A stretch of 62,898 bases of DNA from IMG/VR virus record IMGVR_UViG_3300005098_000046, positions 1 to 62,898 of that record; one strand, given 5' to 3'. The notes beneath the pieces were generated by a model that was not told the origin of the DNA, made no database searches, and was given only the letters and a program-made list of their open reading frames with translations. Position 1 is the first letter of the stretch. The number at the start of each line of letters is the position of its first letter. Made by a program: the position numbers and the translations under genes. This DNA is from a virus. Below, in pieces: positions 56,607-62,898 of this stretch.

Positions 56607-56950
56607 TTTCATGGCTACGCAAACTGTTTCGTCGAGCGCCGCTAATACGAAGCCACGATGGTGCGTTCGTGGCGGAGTCTGGCCGGCGATACCGTATCGA
56701 AGTCGAGCACATCGGCGAGACGATGCGGCTAATTCTGTATGGCCCGGTTCCGGGGACGGACGTGGACCGGCTGGAGATGTTCGTGGCACCGACGCCGCGC
56801 GGTGTACGGCGTGGGATACGCACCTTGTTGGCGGCTGCAGATAGGATGGAAGAACAGACACTGCGTGTAACTAACGTCTTGGGCATAGGGGTTGTTACTA
56901 ATGCGCATCAATCCGCCGCCGCAGAGACTGGAAAAGACTCGACGCAGTAG
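56603..56950 (+). CDS. Hypothetical head-module protein
   Basis: A 115-residue protein, basic N terminus (W-L-R-K-L-F-R-R) and beta-rich middle. ATG overlaps the TerL stop (ATGA). It lies between TerL and portal and its end overlaps the portal start. It may be a head accessory; no family. Confidence 0.55.
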   Translation: MISWLRKLFRRAPLIRSHDGAFVAESGRRYRIEVEHIGETMRLILYGPVPGTDVDRLEMFVAPTPRGVRRGIRTLLAAADRMEEQTLRVTNVLGIGVVTNAHQSAAAETGKDSTQ

Positions 56951-58382
56951 CTCTGCTCGTGTAGCACACGACAATATTCGCCCGCGCAAGCGCAAAGGCA
57001 GTCGGAAAGGGTCTCTTTTGTTTTCGTCCAACAAAGACGCCAAACGTTGGCGCACGCTTCGCGGCGACATAGACATTGCGGCAATGTCTGCGAAAATCAT
57101 GCAGCTTGTCCCGCAGTGGGCGTTGCATGAACGCGAAGCCGGCAAGGGCGACAAGCAACACGAGATAGTGCTGCGGCAGTTCTTTCACCGCCCGGATGGT
57201 GAGAACCCGTGCCAGGCGATATTGCAAGCGACTGTGGCGCGCTTGCATCTTACCGGCACGGCGCATTGGCATTTGCTGCGCGCAGAGATGAATGAAGAAG
57301 AAACGCGCGAGACGTTGTATGACGTGCTGCTGCGCACCATACGGCCGGTGCTTGGCGCGGATAAACCGGTGGAGCTTCTTGCCAAGCAAGTTGAGCAAGC
57401 GCTGGAGACATTTGAGCAAGTCCCGCTTGTCGGATTTGAATTGCTGGCCGGCGATATTGAGCGCAAAGAAGTTGATGGCGAAGAGAAGTGGGTGCAGACG
57501 CTTGAAGTGAGTGCCGGGTCAAGCACATTGACAAGCAAGCAAAAAACCTATCCGCTGCAAGACGTTGTGCAATTCACGCGGATTGGGCCTGACGGGAAGC
57601 CGCTTGCGTTAATCGACATTGTGGAGCCGTGGAGCGATGCGAGCGGCTATCTGTTCGTGACCAATCGTTCAGCTGCGAAGCACGCCGGCATGGCAGATTT
57701 GATGCTTATCTTCTCCGGCATTTCCGAAGACGAGCGCCAGCGGCTGAAAGAGCAGCTGGAGATACGCGCGGACCCGAACAGCATTGAAGACATGTATTTG
57801 CCTATCATTGCGCGGATGTCTGCGCCGCCAGGCGAGAAAGTAGTGGCGCAACCTGTCAAGCTGGGCGACCGCATTCTGGATGCAGCATGGTCGCGCTTTG
57901 ACGAGATGCTTCTGCGCCGCAAGAGCGGGCTCATGGGTGTGCCGCTCGGCACCATCGGCGCCTACCGTGAAGTCAACCGCGCCAACATGGAAGCGCAAAG
58001 GCATATCCTGTACGAAGAGACGCTGCCGACGCTGCTGATGATAATTAGCGATACTGTCACCGAACGTATCATCGTCAACGAGTTCGGCTTCGAGGACTGG
58101 ATATTTGATTTTGAACCTGCGGATTTGCGCACTGAAGAAGTAAGGCATGTGCAGCGCATAGAGAGTTTGCGTGCTGGTTTGACGACTCCGTATCAAGCAT
58201 GGGTGCAATTGCATGGCAAGCATATTGCTGATGAGTTCGTGCGCACGCTGGAGAGCATGGGTGTCAACGGCGATGTTTTCAAGGTCCCGTGGATACAAAG
58301 CGGCGGCAATTGGATGCCGATAAGCGCGGCGGTGCAAGCGGTGATGGCGAGCGAGGAAGGGGAAAGCAAGCGGGGGCGCTGA
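56901..58382 (+). CDS. Portal protein
   Basis: A 493-residue protein. The order TerS-TerL-portal, the length, and segments such as M-I-I-S-D-T-V-T-E-R-I and S-A-A-K-H-A-G-M fit the DUF935/HK97-type portal that forms the 12-part ring for DNA entry. A basic N-terminal region (R-P-R-K-R-K-G-S-R-K-G) would face DNA or the scaffold. ATG 56901 overlaps the previous gene; TTG 56892 is possible. Confidence 0.85.
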   Translation: MRINPPPQRLEKTRRSSSARVAHDNIRPRKRKGSRKGSLLFSSNKDAKRWRTLRGDIDIAAMSAKIMQLVPQWALHEREAGKGDKQHEIVLRQFFHRPDGENPCQAILQATVARLHLTGTAHWHLLRAEMNEEETRETLYDVLLRTIRPVLGADKPVELLAKQVEQALETFEQVPLVGFELLAGDIERKEVDGEEKWVQTLEVSAGSSTLTSKQKTYPLQDVVQFTRIGPDGKPLALIDIVEPWSDASGYLFVTNRSAAKHAGMADLMLIFSGISEDERQRLKEQLEIRADPNSIEDMYLPIIARMSAPPGEKVVAQPVKLGDRILDAAWSRFDEMLLRRKSGLMGVPLGTIGAYREVNRANMEAQRHILYEETLPTLLMIISDTVTERIIVNEFGFEDWIFDFEPADLRTEEVRHVQRIESLRAGLTTPYQAWVQLHGKHIADEFVRTLESMGVNGDVFKVPWIQSGGNWMPISAAVQAVMASEEGESKRGR

Positions 58383-58924
58383 TGCAGTGCTGCGTGGATA
58401 GGATGGGACAGATGGCGGCCCCTGGCTGGTTGCGCAAGCGGCTATGGACAACGTTGTATGAGAGGCTGCTACCGGAGAAGGGGATTTGTGGCCCGGTTGC
58501 AATCTCTATAATTACTGGCGCTTCGGTAGCTGATGTGCTCAAAGCATGGCATGAAGTATTCGGATGCGCATACCGTGGTTATACAAACGTGCGCGAATTG
58601 CGTGCTATTTCGGCGCATTTTGGCAAGCCAGTGAAGCGCGTTAATGGCGCAAGCAGCGAGTATAGTTTCCCACAGCTTCGTGCCGGCCAAGAAGGATATG
58701 CGCGGATACAATGGCTGAACCGCGATGACCCCGCCGGGCGATGGGGGCATTTCACAATAGCGGCGCTGCATACGCACTGCGTGGCATTGCGTTGTCGCTT
58801 TGACGGGAAGACCGAAGTTTACGGCAACGACATCGGCGACTGGTGGCTTGCCGAAGAGCTTGTGGCGGCTGGTTATCTGAAGCACGGTCGCGTTACATCT
58901 GTTTACATCGTGGAGGGAGCTTGA
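58382..58924 (+). CDS. Papain-like (C39-type) fold protein in head operon
   Basis: A 180-residue protein. G-I-C-G-P-V-A-I-S-I near residue 35 matches the C-G-P-x-A active-site helix of C39 and related cysteine peptidases; G-H-F-T-I-A-A gives the His and Y-G-N-D-I-G-D-W-W the Asp. All three residues expected are present. Such a protein between portal and prohead protease is not standard. It may cut a host or capsid protein, or be a structural relic. Overlap TGATG with portal stop. Confidence 0.6.
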   Translation: MQCCVDRMGQMAAPGWLRKRLWTTLYERLLPEKGICGPVAISIITGASVADVLKAWHEVFGCAYRGYTNVRELRAISAHFGKPVKRVNGASSEYSFPQLRAGQEGYARIQWLNRDDPAGRWGHFTIAALHTHCVALRCRFDGKTEVYGNDIGDWWLAEELVAAGYLKHGRVTSVYIVEGA

Positions 58925-58926
58925 GC

Positions 58927-59235
58927 ATGGCAGCCCCGACGCCGCGCGAACGATTACTGCTTGATGTCGCGTGCGCCGGCACCAGCACGCACTGGGAACA
59001 CGTGACCGAGCGCGACGGCCGTGAGCTTCTGATGTTTTATCGTGACGACTGGAAGATTGGTTTCGACTGGTTTGAGCTACGTGCCGAGTTATACCGGCAA
59101 GGCATGGAAGCTGCATTGCCGGCGCTCATACGTTTGATTGATGACTGGTTTGCTTCTACGCAGAAGGCGTATGAGACCGGCCGCTTGCGGCGCACGCCGT
59201 TCTCGCCGTTTTCTGTAGTTATTGACAAGCGATGA
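58927..59235 (+). CDS. Hypothetical head-module protein
   Basis: A 102-residue protein starting M-A-A-P-T-P-R-E-R, with a helical middle (L-R-A-E-L-Y-R-Q-G-M-E-A) and a short basic end. It lies two bases after the papain-like gene, so it could be its partner. Not recognised. Confidence 0.5.
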   Translation: MAAPTPRERLLLDVACAGTSTHWEHVTERDGRELLMFYRDDWKIGFDWFELRAELYRQGMEAALPALIRLIDDWFASTQKAYETGRLRRTPFSPFSVVIDKR

Positions 59236-59299
59236 ATGTCGTGGCATACTGAGAGTGCATGGCGAGCCCCCTTTGGACTGAGCAGGTGATAGCGCAAGA

Positions 59300-59332
59300 G
59301 CCGAGCGCGCCGACAAAGGCTGCTCGGCTTTT
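59300..59332 (+). terminator. Terminator hairpin upstream of protease gene
   Basis: GCCGAGC (59300-59306) pairs with GCTCGGC (59322-59328), followed by TTTT. It ends the terminase-portal operon or reduces reading into the capsid operon. Confidence 0.6.
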
Positions 59333-59345
59333 GCCTTTATGGGAC

Positions 59346-59374
59346 TTGACATGTTTGCCGTTATGGTGTCTCAT
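59346..59374 (+). promoter_or_regulatory. Promoter for the capsid operon
   Basis: TTGACA (59346-59351), 17-base spacer, TCTCAT (59369-59374, 4 of 6). It lies right after the terminator. With this promoter the ATG at 59339 cannot be the protease start, which supports ATG 59453. Confidence 0.5.
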
Positions 59375-59452
59375 GTTTGTGTGTGGCCCGTTGTCGAGAG
59401 GAGACTCACCAGGGGCGGCGCCAGAGAAAAGGCGGCGCCCGGTGAAAACAAG

Positions 59453-61411
59453 ATGCCATACGGGTCGGTAGAAGAAGCTCTTGCGCGAGCGCCTGGATTG
59501 TTTAGCATAACACCGACTGGTCGCTCAAAACCGGTGAAGCTGACCCGTCTGGACTTGATAAATGAGCTTGCGCGACTATATGATGGTCTTGTACAGCAAG
59601 GATATAGCGCAGCAGAAGCAGCGCAGCGCGCGAAGGCGACATTCCGAAGACGCTACACTTATCGCAATGGCCGATGGTTGCGCAAGGGGACAACCGAGAT
59701 GGGCGATGTTAACTTCAGCGCCGGCGCGCGGCTTTTCAAAGCGTATGAAGAGCAAGGCGAGAAGTTCCTCGTGGTGGATGCCAGCGATAGTCTTCCTGAT
59801 AAGCAAGGTGGCTACGACCCCGTTACACGGCGTTTTTGGAAGGCCGATGTAATAGCGCCGAGTTTCCTGCAGAAGATGAAAGACTTGGCCGCTGCTGGGA
59901 AGGTCGAACTTGTGGAAGGCCACAGTGGTGCAATCCCGCTTGGGGTATCTGTAAGCGTGGACAAAAGCGTCAGCCACTTCCGACCGATTTTCAAGATTGA
60001 CCAAGAGAACCCGGTGGCGATGTATTTGTGGGAGAAGGTGCGGCGCGGCGAGCTTGACCGTCAAGTATCAATCGGCGGCAGGCTGGACCCGGCGGCGGTG
60101 CGGTTTCGATACGACCCCACAGTTGGCGGCTATGTGCGCGAAATCACCAACGGCGCGATAGACCACGTGGCAATTGTGCGGCCTGGGACGGCTGCGAATC
60201 CTCGGACTGGCTTCGTTGAAGCCATTGCAAAGGCACTTGACGAAAGCGCCGTTGACTACGAAGAAGCGCTGGAGAAGCTGGGCATGGATACCTATGATGA
60301 TGCCTCACCGTATTGGGATGCGTTGCGGCTGGAGAAGGCTGTCTGGACGCGCGCCTACATCAACGACTTGCCAGACGAATGCTTTGCTGTTATTCTGCCC
60401 GGCGGCGAGAAGGACGATGAAGGCAAGACGGTGCCGCGCACTTTGCGGAAGTTGCCGTATCGTGACCATACCGGGAAGATTGACATTGCGCATCTAAAGA
60501 ATGCACTATCACGATTGCCGCAGACAGACTTACCAGAAGACCTGCGCGAGAAGGCACGCCGAGTTTTAGAGCGGGCAGCGCGAGAGGCGAAGCTGCCCAC
60601 CTACGTGAAGAAGGAGGAGACAAATATGGGCGATGCTCAGACCCCGGAGGAAGGGCAGCAGCAAGCGCAACTGCCACTGTCCAGTAGTGGGCCGGCTGTA
60701 AGCGTTGAGCAATTCGCCAAGGCGCTGGAGGACACGCTCCGCGAAACGCTGATGCCTGAACTCAAGCAGGCTGTAGAGAGCAACGTAGAGAAACAGCTTA
60801 CGGCGCGTCTCCGCCAGGTCGAACGCGATTTGCAAGACCATCTCAAGACGCTCGTTGACCAGCGGCTCATGAAGAGCACCGAAGGCGAAGGGGCAGCCCC
60901 GGCTGATGGCAATAGCGAGCAGCCCGCTGGCGGCGATGATGGCGACGCGCTTGAGAAGCGCTTCGCTGCTATCGAAGAGAAGCTGGAGAAAGTAGCCACG
61001 CTGTTGGAGAAAGCGCAGTCGCCGGCGGAGGATAGCGGCGATACCGGCGATGAACAGCAGCAGCAGAACAAAGGTGCTGACAACGCCGGCGAAAACAGCA
61101 ACGACGACAGCAGCGGCGAAAACGCTTCGCCTGCCGAAGACAGCGGCACTGAAGTTAACAAGAGCACTGATGCTTCGGCGAAGGAAGCCGAAGAAATTGC
61201 CCGCCAAGTGGTTGAGGAATACTTCCGCAAGGCGCGCGAGCAAAAGCAGCAGCAATCGAGCGACGGCGACGACGGCGACTCCAACAAAGATGCGCCGCTC
61301 AGCAAGCAGCTTGAAGAGCGCATTCGGACTGCTCGGCCCGACGAGCAGCAGGATGTGCTGGCGACTGTATTCGCCGCGCACTTCAGCGGCGACGAACAGC
61401 CGCGACAATAG
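59453..61411 (+). CDS. Prohead protease with C-terminal scaffold domain
   Basis: A 652-residue protein. Residues about 90-230 form an HK97/S78-type prohead protease: V-E-G-H-S-G-A gives the catalytic His157, and D-R-Q-V-S-I-G-G gives Ser206, 49 residues later, the normal spacing. A middle part (N-D-L-P-D-E-C-F-A-V-I and L-P-Y-R-D-H-T-G-K) is common in such proteins. The last 260 residues are acidic and coiled-coil, a scaffold. A nested start at 60626 gives scaffold alone. ATG 59453 has GGTGAA upstream. It matures the capsid. Confidence 0.85.
   Translation: MPYGSVEEALARAPGLFSITPTGRSKPVKLTRLDLINELARLYDGLVQQGYSAAEAAQRAKATFRRRYTYRNGRWLRKGTTEMGDVNFSAGARLFKAYEEQGEKFLVVDASDSLPDKQGGYDPVTRRFWKADVIAPSFLQKMKDLAAAGKVELVEGHSGAIPLGVSVSVDKSVSHFRPIFKIDQENPVAMYLWEKVRRGELDRQVSIGGRLDPAAVRFRYDPTVGGYVREITNGAIDHVAIVRPGTAANPRTGFVEAIAKALDESAVDYEEALEKLGMDTYDDASPYWDALRLEKAVWTRAYINDLPDECFAVILPGGEKDDEGKTVPRTLRKLPYRDHTGKIDIAHLKNALSRLPQTDLPEDLREKARRVLERAAREAKLPTYVKKEETNMGDAQTPEEGQQQAQLPLSSSGPAVSVEQFAKALEDTLRETLMPELKQAVESNVEKQLTARLRQVERDLQDHLKTLVDQRLMKSTEGEGAAPADGNSEQPAGGDDGDALEKRFAAIEEKLEKVATLLEKAQSPAEDSGDTGDEQQQQNKGADNAGENSNDDSSGENASPAEDSGTEVNKSTDASAKEAEEIARQVVEEYFRKAREQKQQQSSDGDDGDSNKDAPLSKQLEERIRTARPDEQQDVLATVFAAHFSGDEQPRQ
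60626..61411 (+). CDS. Nested in-frame scaffold protein
   Basis: AAGGAGGAG (60611-60619) lies 6-8 bases before ATG 60626, in frame with the protease gene, starting M-G-D-A-Q-T-P-E-E-G. The product has 261 residues: a coiled coil (R-L-R-Q-V-E-R-D-L-Q-D-H-L) and acidic, Asn/Gln/Asp-rich parts. This copies the C/Nu3 nested arrangement of lambda, where the scaffold is made in excess over the protease. The strong internal ribosome site makes this very likely. Confidence 0.7.
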   Translation: MGDAQTPEEGQQQAQLPLSSSGPAVSVEQFAKALEDTLRETLMPELKQAVESNVEKQLTARLRQVERDLQDHLKTLVDQRLMKSTEGEGAAPADGNSEQPAGGDDGDALEKRFAAIEEKLEKVATLLEKAQSPAEDSGDTGDEQQQQNKGADNAGENSNDDSSGENASPAEDSGTEVNKSTDASAKEAEEIARQVVEEYFRKAREQKQQQSSDGDDGDSNKDAPLSKQLEERIRTARPDEQQDVLATVFAAHFSGDEQPRQ

Positions 61412-61443
61412 TGAGCGCGCAAGACAGGTAGGAGGCACCTGAT

Positions 61444-62814
61444 ATGGACGCGCAGCTTTTTAAGCAACTGACTGAAAGCGACCTGTCCAGTATTCGGACG
61501 GAAGAGCTGATACAGCGTGCGCTTACCGAGGCAGCACTGGCGCAGATGCCAATGCTGCAGCTTATCCCGATGCGCGCAGTGGCGGACAGCCCGTTCTTCT
61601 TCCGTCGCCGCACGGCGTTGCCGGTTGCGGTGCCGCAAGGCCCGTCCTCGGATACGGTGCGCACGAAGTCGTCGCTGGACAAAGTAAGCGTCGCTCTGAA
61701 AACCATCCGTGAAGCTGGTGGCGTCGATAACTTCTCGCGTCATACGATTAGCGATGTAGAACTGCTGACCGAAGAAGCGCTCGGCTGCGCCATCTCGGTT
61801 GTCTACCAGCTTGCTGGCATGATTTTGTGGGGCGATGCGACCGCCAATAGCTATACGTTCGACGGCTTCGATGCGGACCCGGAGATTGTGCGGCATGATG
61901 GCGGCAATGATGTGCTAACGAAGAGCGACATCGATTCGCTCATCGATGCCGTAAGCGTCTCCGTCGAGGGCGCTCAGAACCATGTGCTCGTGATGAGCAA
62001 GGAGATGCTGACACGGCTTACTGATGCTGTGGAGAGCAGCAACGCTATCCGCTACGACGTTGAGATTGAGCCTGGCGGGTTGCCTGGCGCACGCGCCGGC
62101 TTGCGGCTGCATCAGTATCGCGGCATCCCAATTTACCAGACGGAAGCGACCCGGCCGAAGAAGAAGGCCACCGGCATCACGGCGAGCGTTGCTGCTGGCC
62201 AAGGCTCTCTTGCGGCTGGCACGTACTATTACCGCTTGGCTCCGGTTACGCGCTTCGGCGAACAAGGTGCGTGCGATACTATCACCGTTAACGTATCGGG
62301 CGACAATAGCGCGGTTAACTTCTCGGTCCCGGCGTTCTTCATCGACAGCGACCTCGGCCAGTACACCGACGCATGGTACTGGAAGATTTACCGTGGGACA
62401 TCTTCCGGCGACGAAGTGCTTGTCAACGTTGCGAACGGCTTGACGTATGATGCGTCTGGCACACCAACTGCAGCGGCTACTACCGTTACTGATGATGGCG
62501 ACGACCTGTCTTCGTCCGACCGTGGCGGCGCGACAACCGACACTCCACTCACGTATTCGTCTTCGGCGCCGGATGAATGCATCTTCATCATCGACACCAA
62601 TCGTCTCAACGGCTGCGAACTCGGCTACAAGGACCAGCGCCAGACGGATGATGCCCGCGCGATGGGGCCGGACGGGTTGCTCGGCTGGCTGGAGCTTGCG
62701 CAGACGCGCGACCGGCTGGAGTTCATGGTACGCGCGTATGCGGCGCTTGGCATCAAGCAAGGCCGCGTACATGGCGTGCTTCGCGGCGTGCGCGCGAGTT
62801 CTGGCGGATACTGA
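61444..62814 (+). CDS. Major capsid protein with inserted Ig-like domain
   Basis: A 456-residue protein. Residues about 30-230 and 375-456 form the HK97-fold core (for example F-F-F-R-R-R-T-A-L-P early, and D-R-L-E-F-M-V-R-A-Y-A-A-L-G in the final spine). Residues about 235-350 are a beta sandwich (G-T-Y-Y-Y-R-L-A-P-V, then W-K-I-Y-R-G-T-S-S-G) of FN3/Ig type, likely displayed on the capsid surface. AGGAGG lies 8-9 bases before ATG 61444. Shell-forming protein. Its last codons lie just before the terminal repeat. Confidence 0.9.
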   Translation: MDAQLFKQLTESDLSSIRTEELIQRALTEAALAQMPMLQLIPMRAVADSPFFFRRRTALPVAVPQGPSSDTVRTKSSLDKVSVALKTIREAGGVDNFSRHTISDVELLTEEALGCAISVVYQLAGMILWGDATANSYTFDGFDADPEIVRHDGGNDVLTKSDIDSLIDAVSVSVEGAQNHVLVMSKEMLTRLTDAVESSNAIRYDVEIEPGGLPGARAGLRLHQYRGIPIYQTEATRPKKKATGITASVAAGQGSLAAGTYYYRLAPVTRFGEQGACDTITVNVSGDNSAVNFSVPAFFIDSDLGQYTDAWYWKIYRGTSSGDEVLVNVANGLTYDASGTPTAAATTVTDDGDDLSSSDRGGATTDTPLTYSSSAPDECIFIIDTNRLNGCELGYKDQRQTDDARAMGPDGLLGWLELAQTRDRLEFMVRAYAALGIKQGRVHGVLRGVRASSGGY

Positions 62815-62848
62815 TGTTGGCTGTCGCAAGAGGCACCCGAACAGTGCT

Positions 62849-62898
62849 AATGGCGGGGCGTCACAGTCGCAGCTTTAATTGCAGCAAGTGGCGCCCCG
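62849..62898. repeat. Terminal direct repeat, right copy, with hairpin
   Basis: 62859-62898 repeats 1-40. GGGGCGTCAC (62855-62864) can pair with GTGGCGCCCC (62888-62897) over 10 bases with one G-U pair, so a hairpin lies between the capsid and connector genes. No U run follows, so it is not a standard terminator; RNA processing or a small transcription brake is possible. Confidence 0.7.

Noticed and set aside
57669-58502. 277-residue minus frame
   Set aside because: Shadow of the portal gene in the opposite strand.
59339-59452. Upstream ATG as start of the prohead protease
   Set aside because: ATG 59339 lies inside the terminator-promoter stretch with no ribosome site; ATG 59453 is better placed. 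The 38 extra residues (V-S-H-V-C-V-W-P) are unlike the family.
1-62898. Integrase, tRNA, toxin-antitoxin pair, insertion sequence
   Set aside because: I looked for their motifs (Tyr or Ser recombinase residues, cloverleaf with CCA end, transposase DDE patterns) and saw none. Absence is by eye; a profile search could still find a diverged one.

Overview
The window is one complete tailed-phage genome closed into a circle: the first 40 bases are repeated exactly as the last 40, leaving about 62,858 unique bases at a GC content in the high fifties. HK97-type head genes, a tape measure protein, a tail tube and a tail chaperone with a -1 frameshift site point to a long-tailed, siphovirus-like member of Caudoviricetes. 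Four places combine an exact TTGACA -35 box with a weaker -10 box, so a bacterial host with a sigma70-like factor is likely. I cannot name the host. I see no integrase, excisionase partner, tRNA or CRISPR array, so nothing indicates lysogeny.

Layout. (1) 51-62.8 kb continuing through the circle junction into 0-14.3 kb, plus strand: ParB-like protein, terminases, portal, papain-like protein, prohead protease with a nested scaffold, major capsid protein, head-tail joining proteins, tail tube, chaperone G/GT, tape measure, baseplate and tail-tip proteins. (2) 14.3-20.2 kb, plus: a sugar cassette of four glycosyltransferases and one SDR epimerase, inserted between baseplate and fibre genes. (3) 20.2-25.6 kb, plus: LamG-type and Ig-type fibre proteins, two holin candidates, an M15 endolysin and a beta-class DNA methyltransferase. 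(4) 25.6-35.7 kb, minus: 22 genes, mostly small, including a DnaN-like sliding clamp. Eighteen of their starts share the same leader: a stack of hairpins followed by a near-identical GATGAGGAGGGTC ribosome-binding motif. (5) 35.7-36.6 kb: about 0.9 kb non-coding with a perfect DnaA box, iteron-like repeats and divergent promoters, the best origin candidate. (6) 36.6-42.3 kb, plus: small DNA-binding-like protein, SNF2-type helicase, SSB-like protein and CHC2/TOPRIM primase-ATPase. (7) 42.2-43.4 kb, minus: a protein made of six helix-turn-helix modules, facing an AT-rich operator region (43.4-44.2 kb). (8) 44.2-51 kb, plus: many small genes, an SLT-like lytic enzyme, an ASCH protein, a PD-(D/E)XK-like nuclease and a RusA resolvase.

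How it may work together (inference). The primase-ATPase, SSB and helicase would open and prime the DNA. The phage clamp would then recruit the host DNA polymerase III, because no phage polymerase is visible. RusA and the nuclease would process branched DNA before TerS/TerL packaging. The leftward array is probably an early or host-takeover block whose genes carry a repeated RNA leader resembling, in principle but not in sequence, the start-associated sequences of cluster K mycobacteriophages. The sugar cassette would decorate either the virion or the host surface. Two of its enzymes share an N-terminal tag that suggests docking to a common partner.
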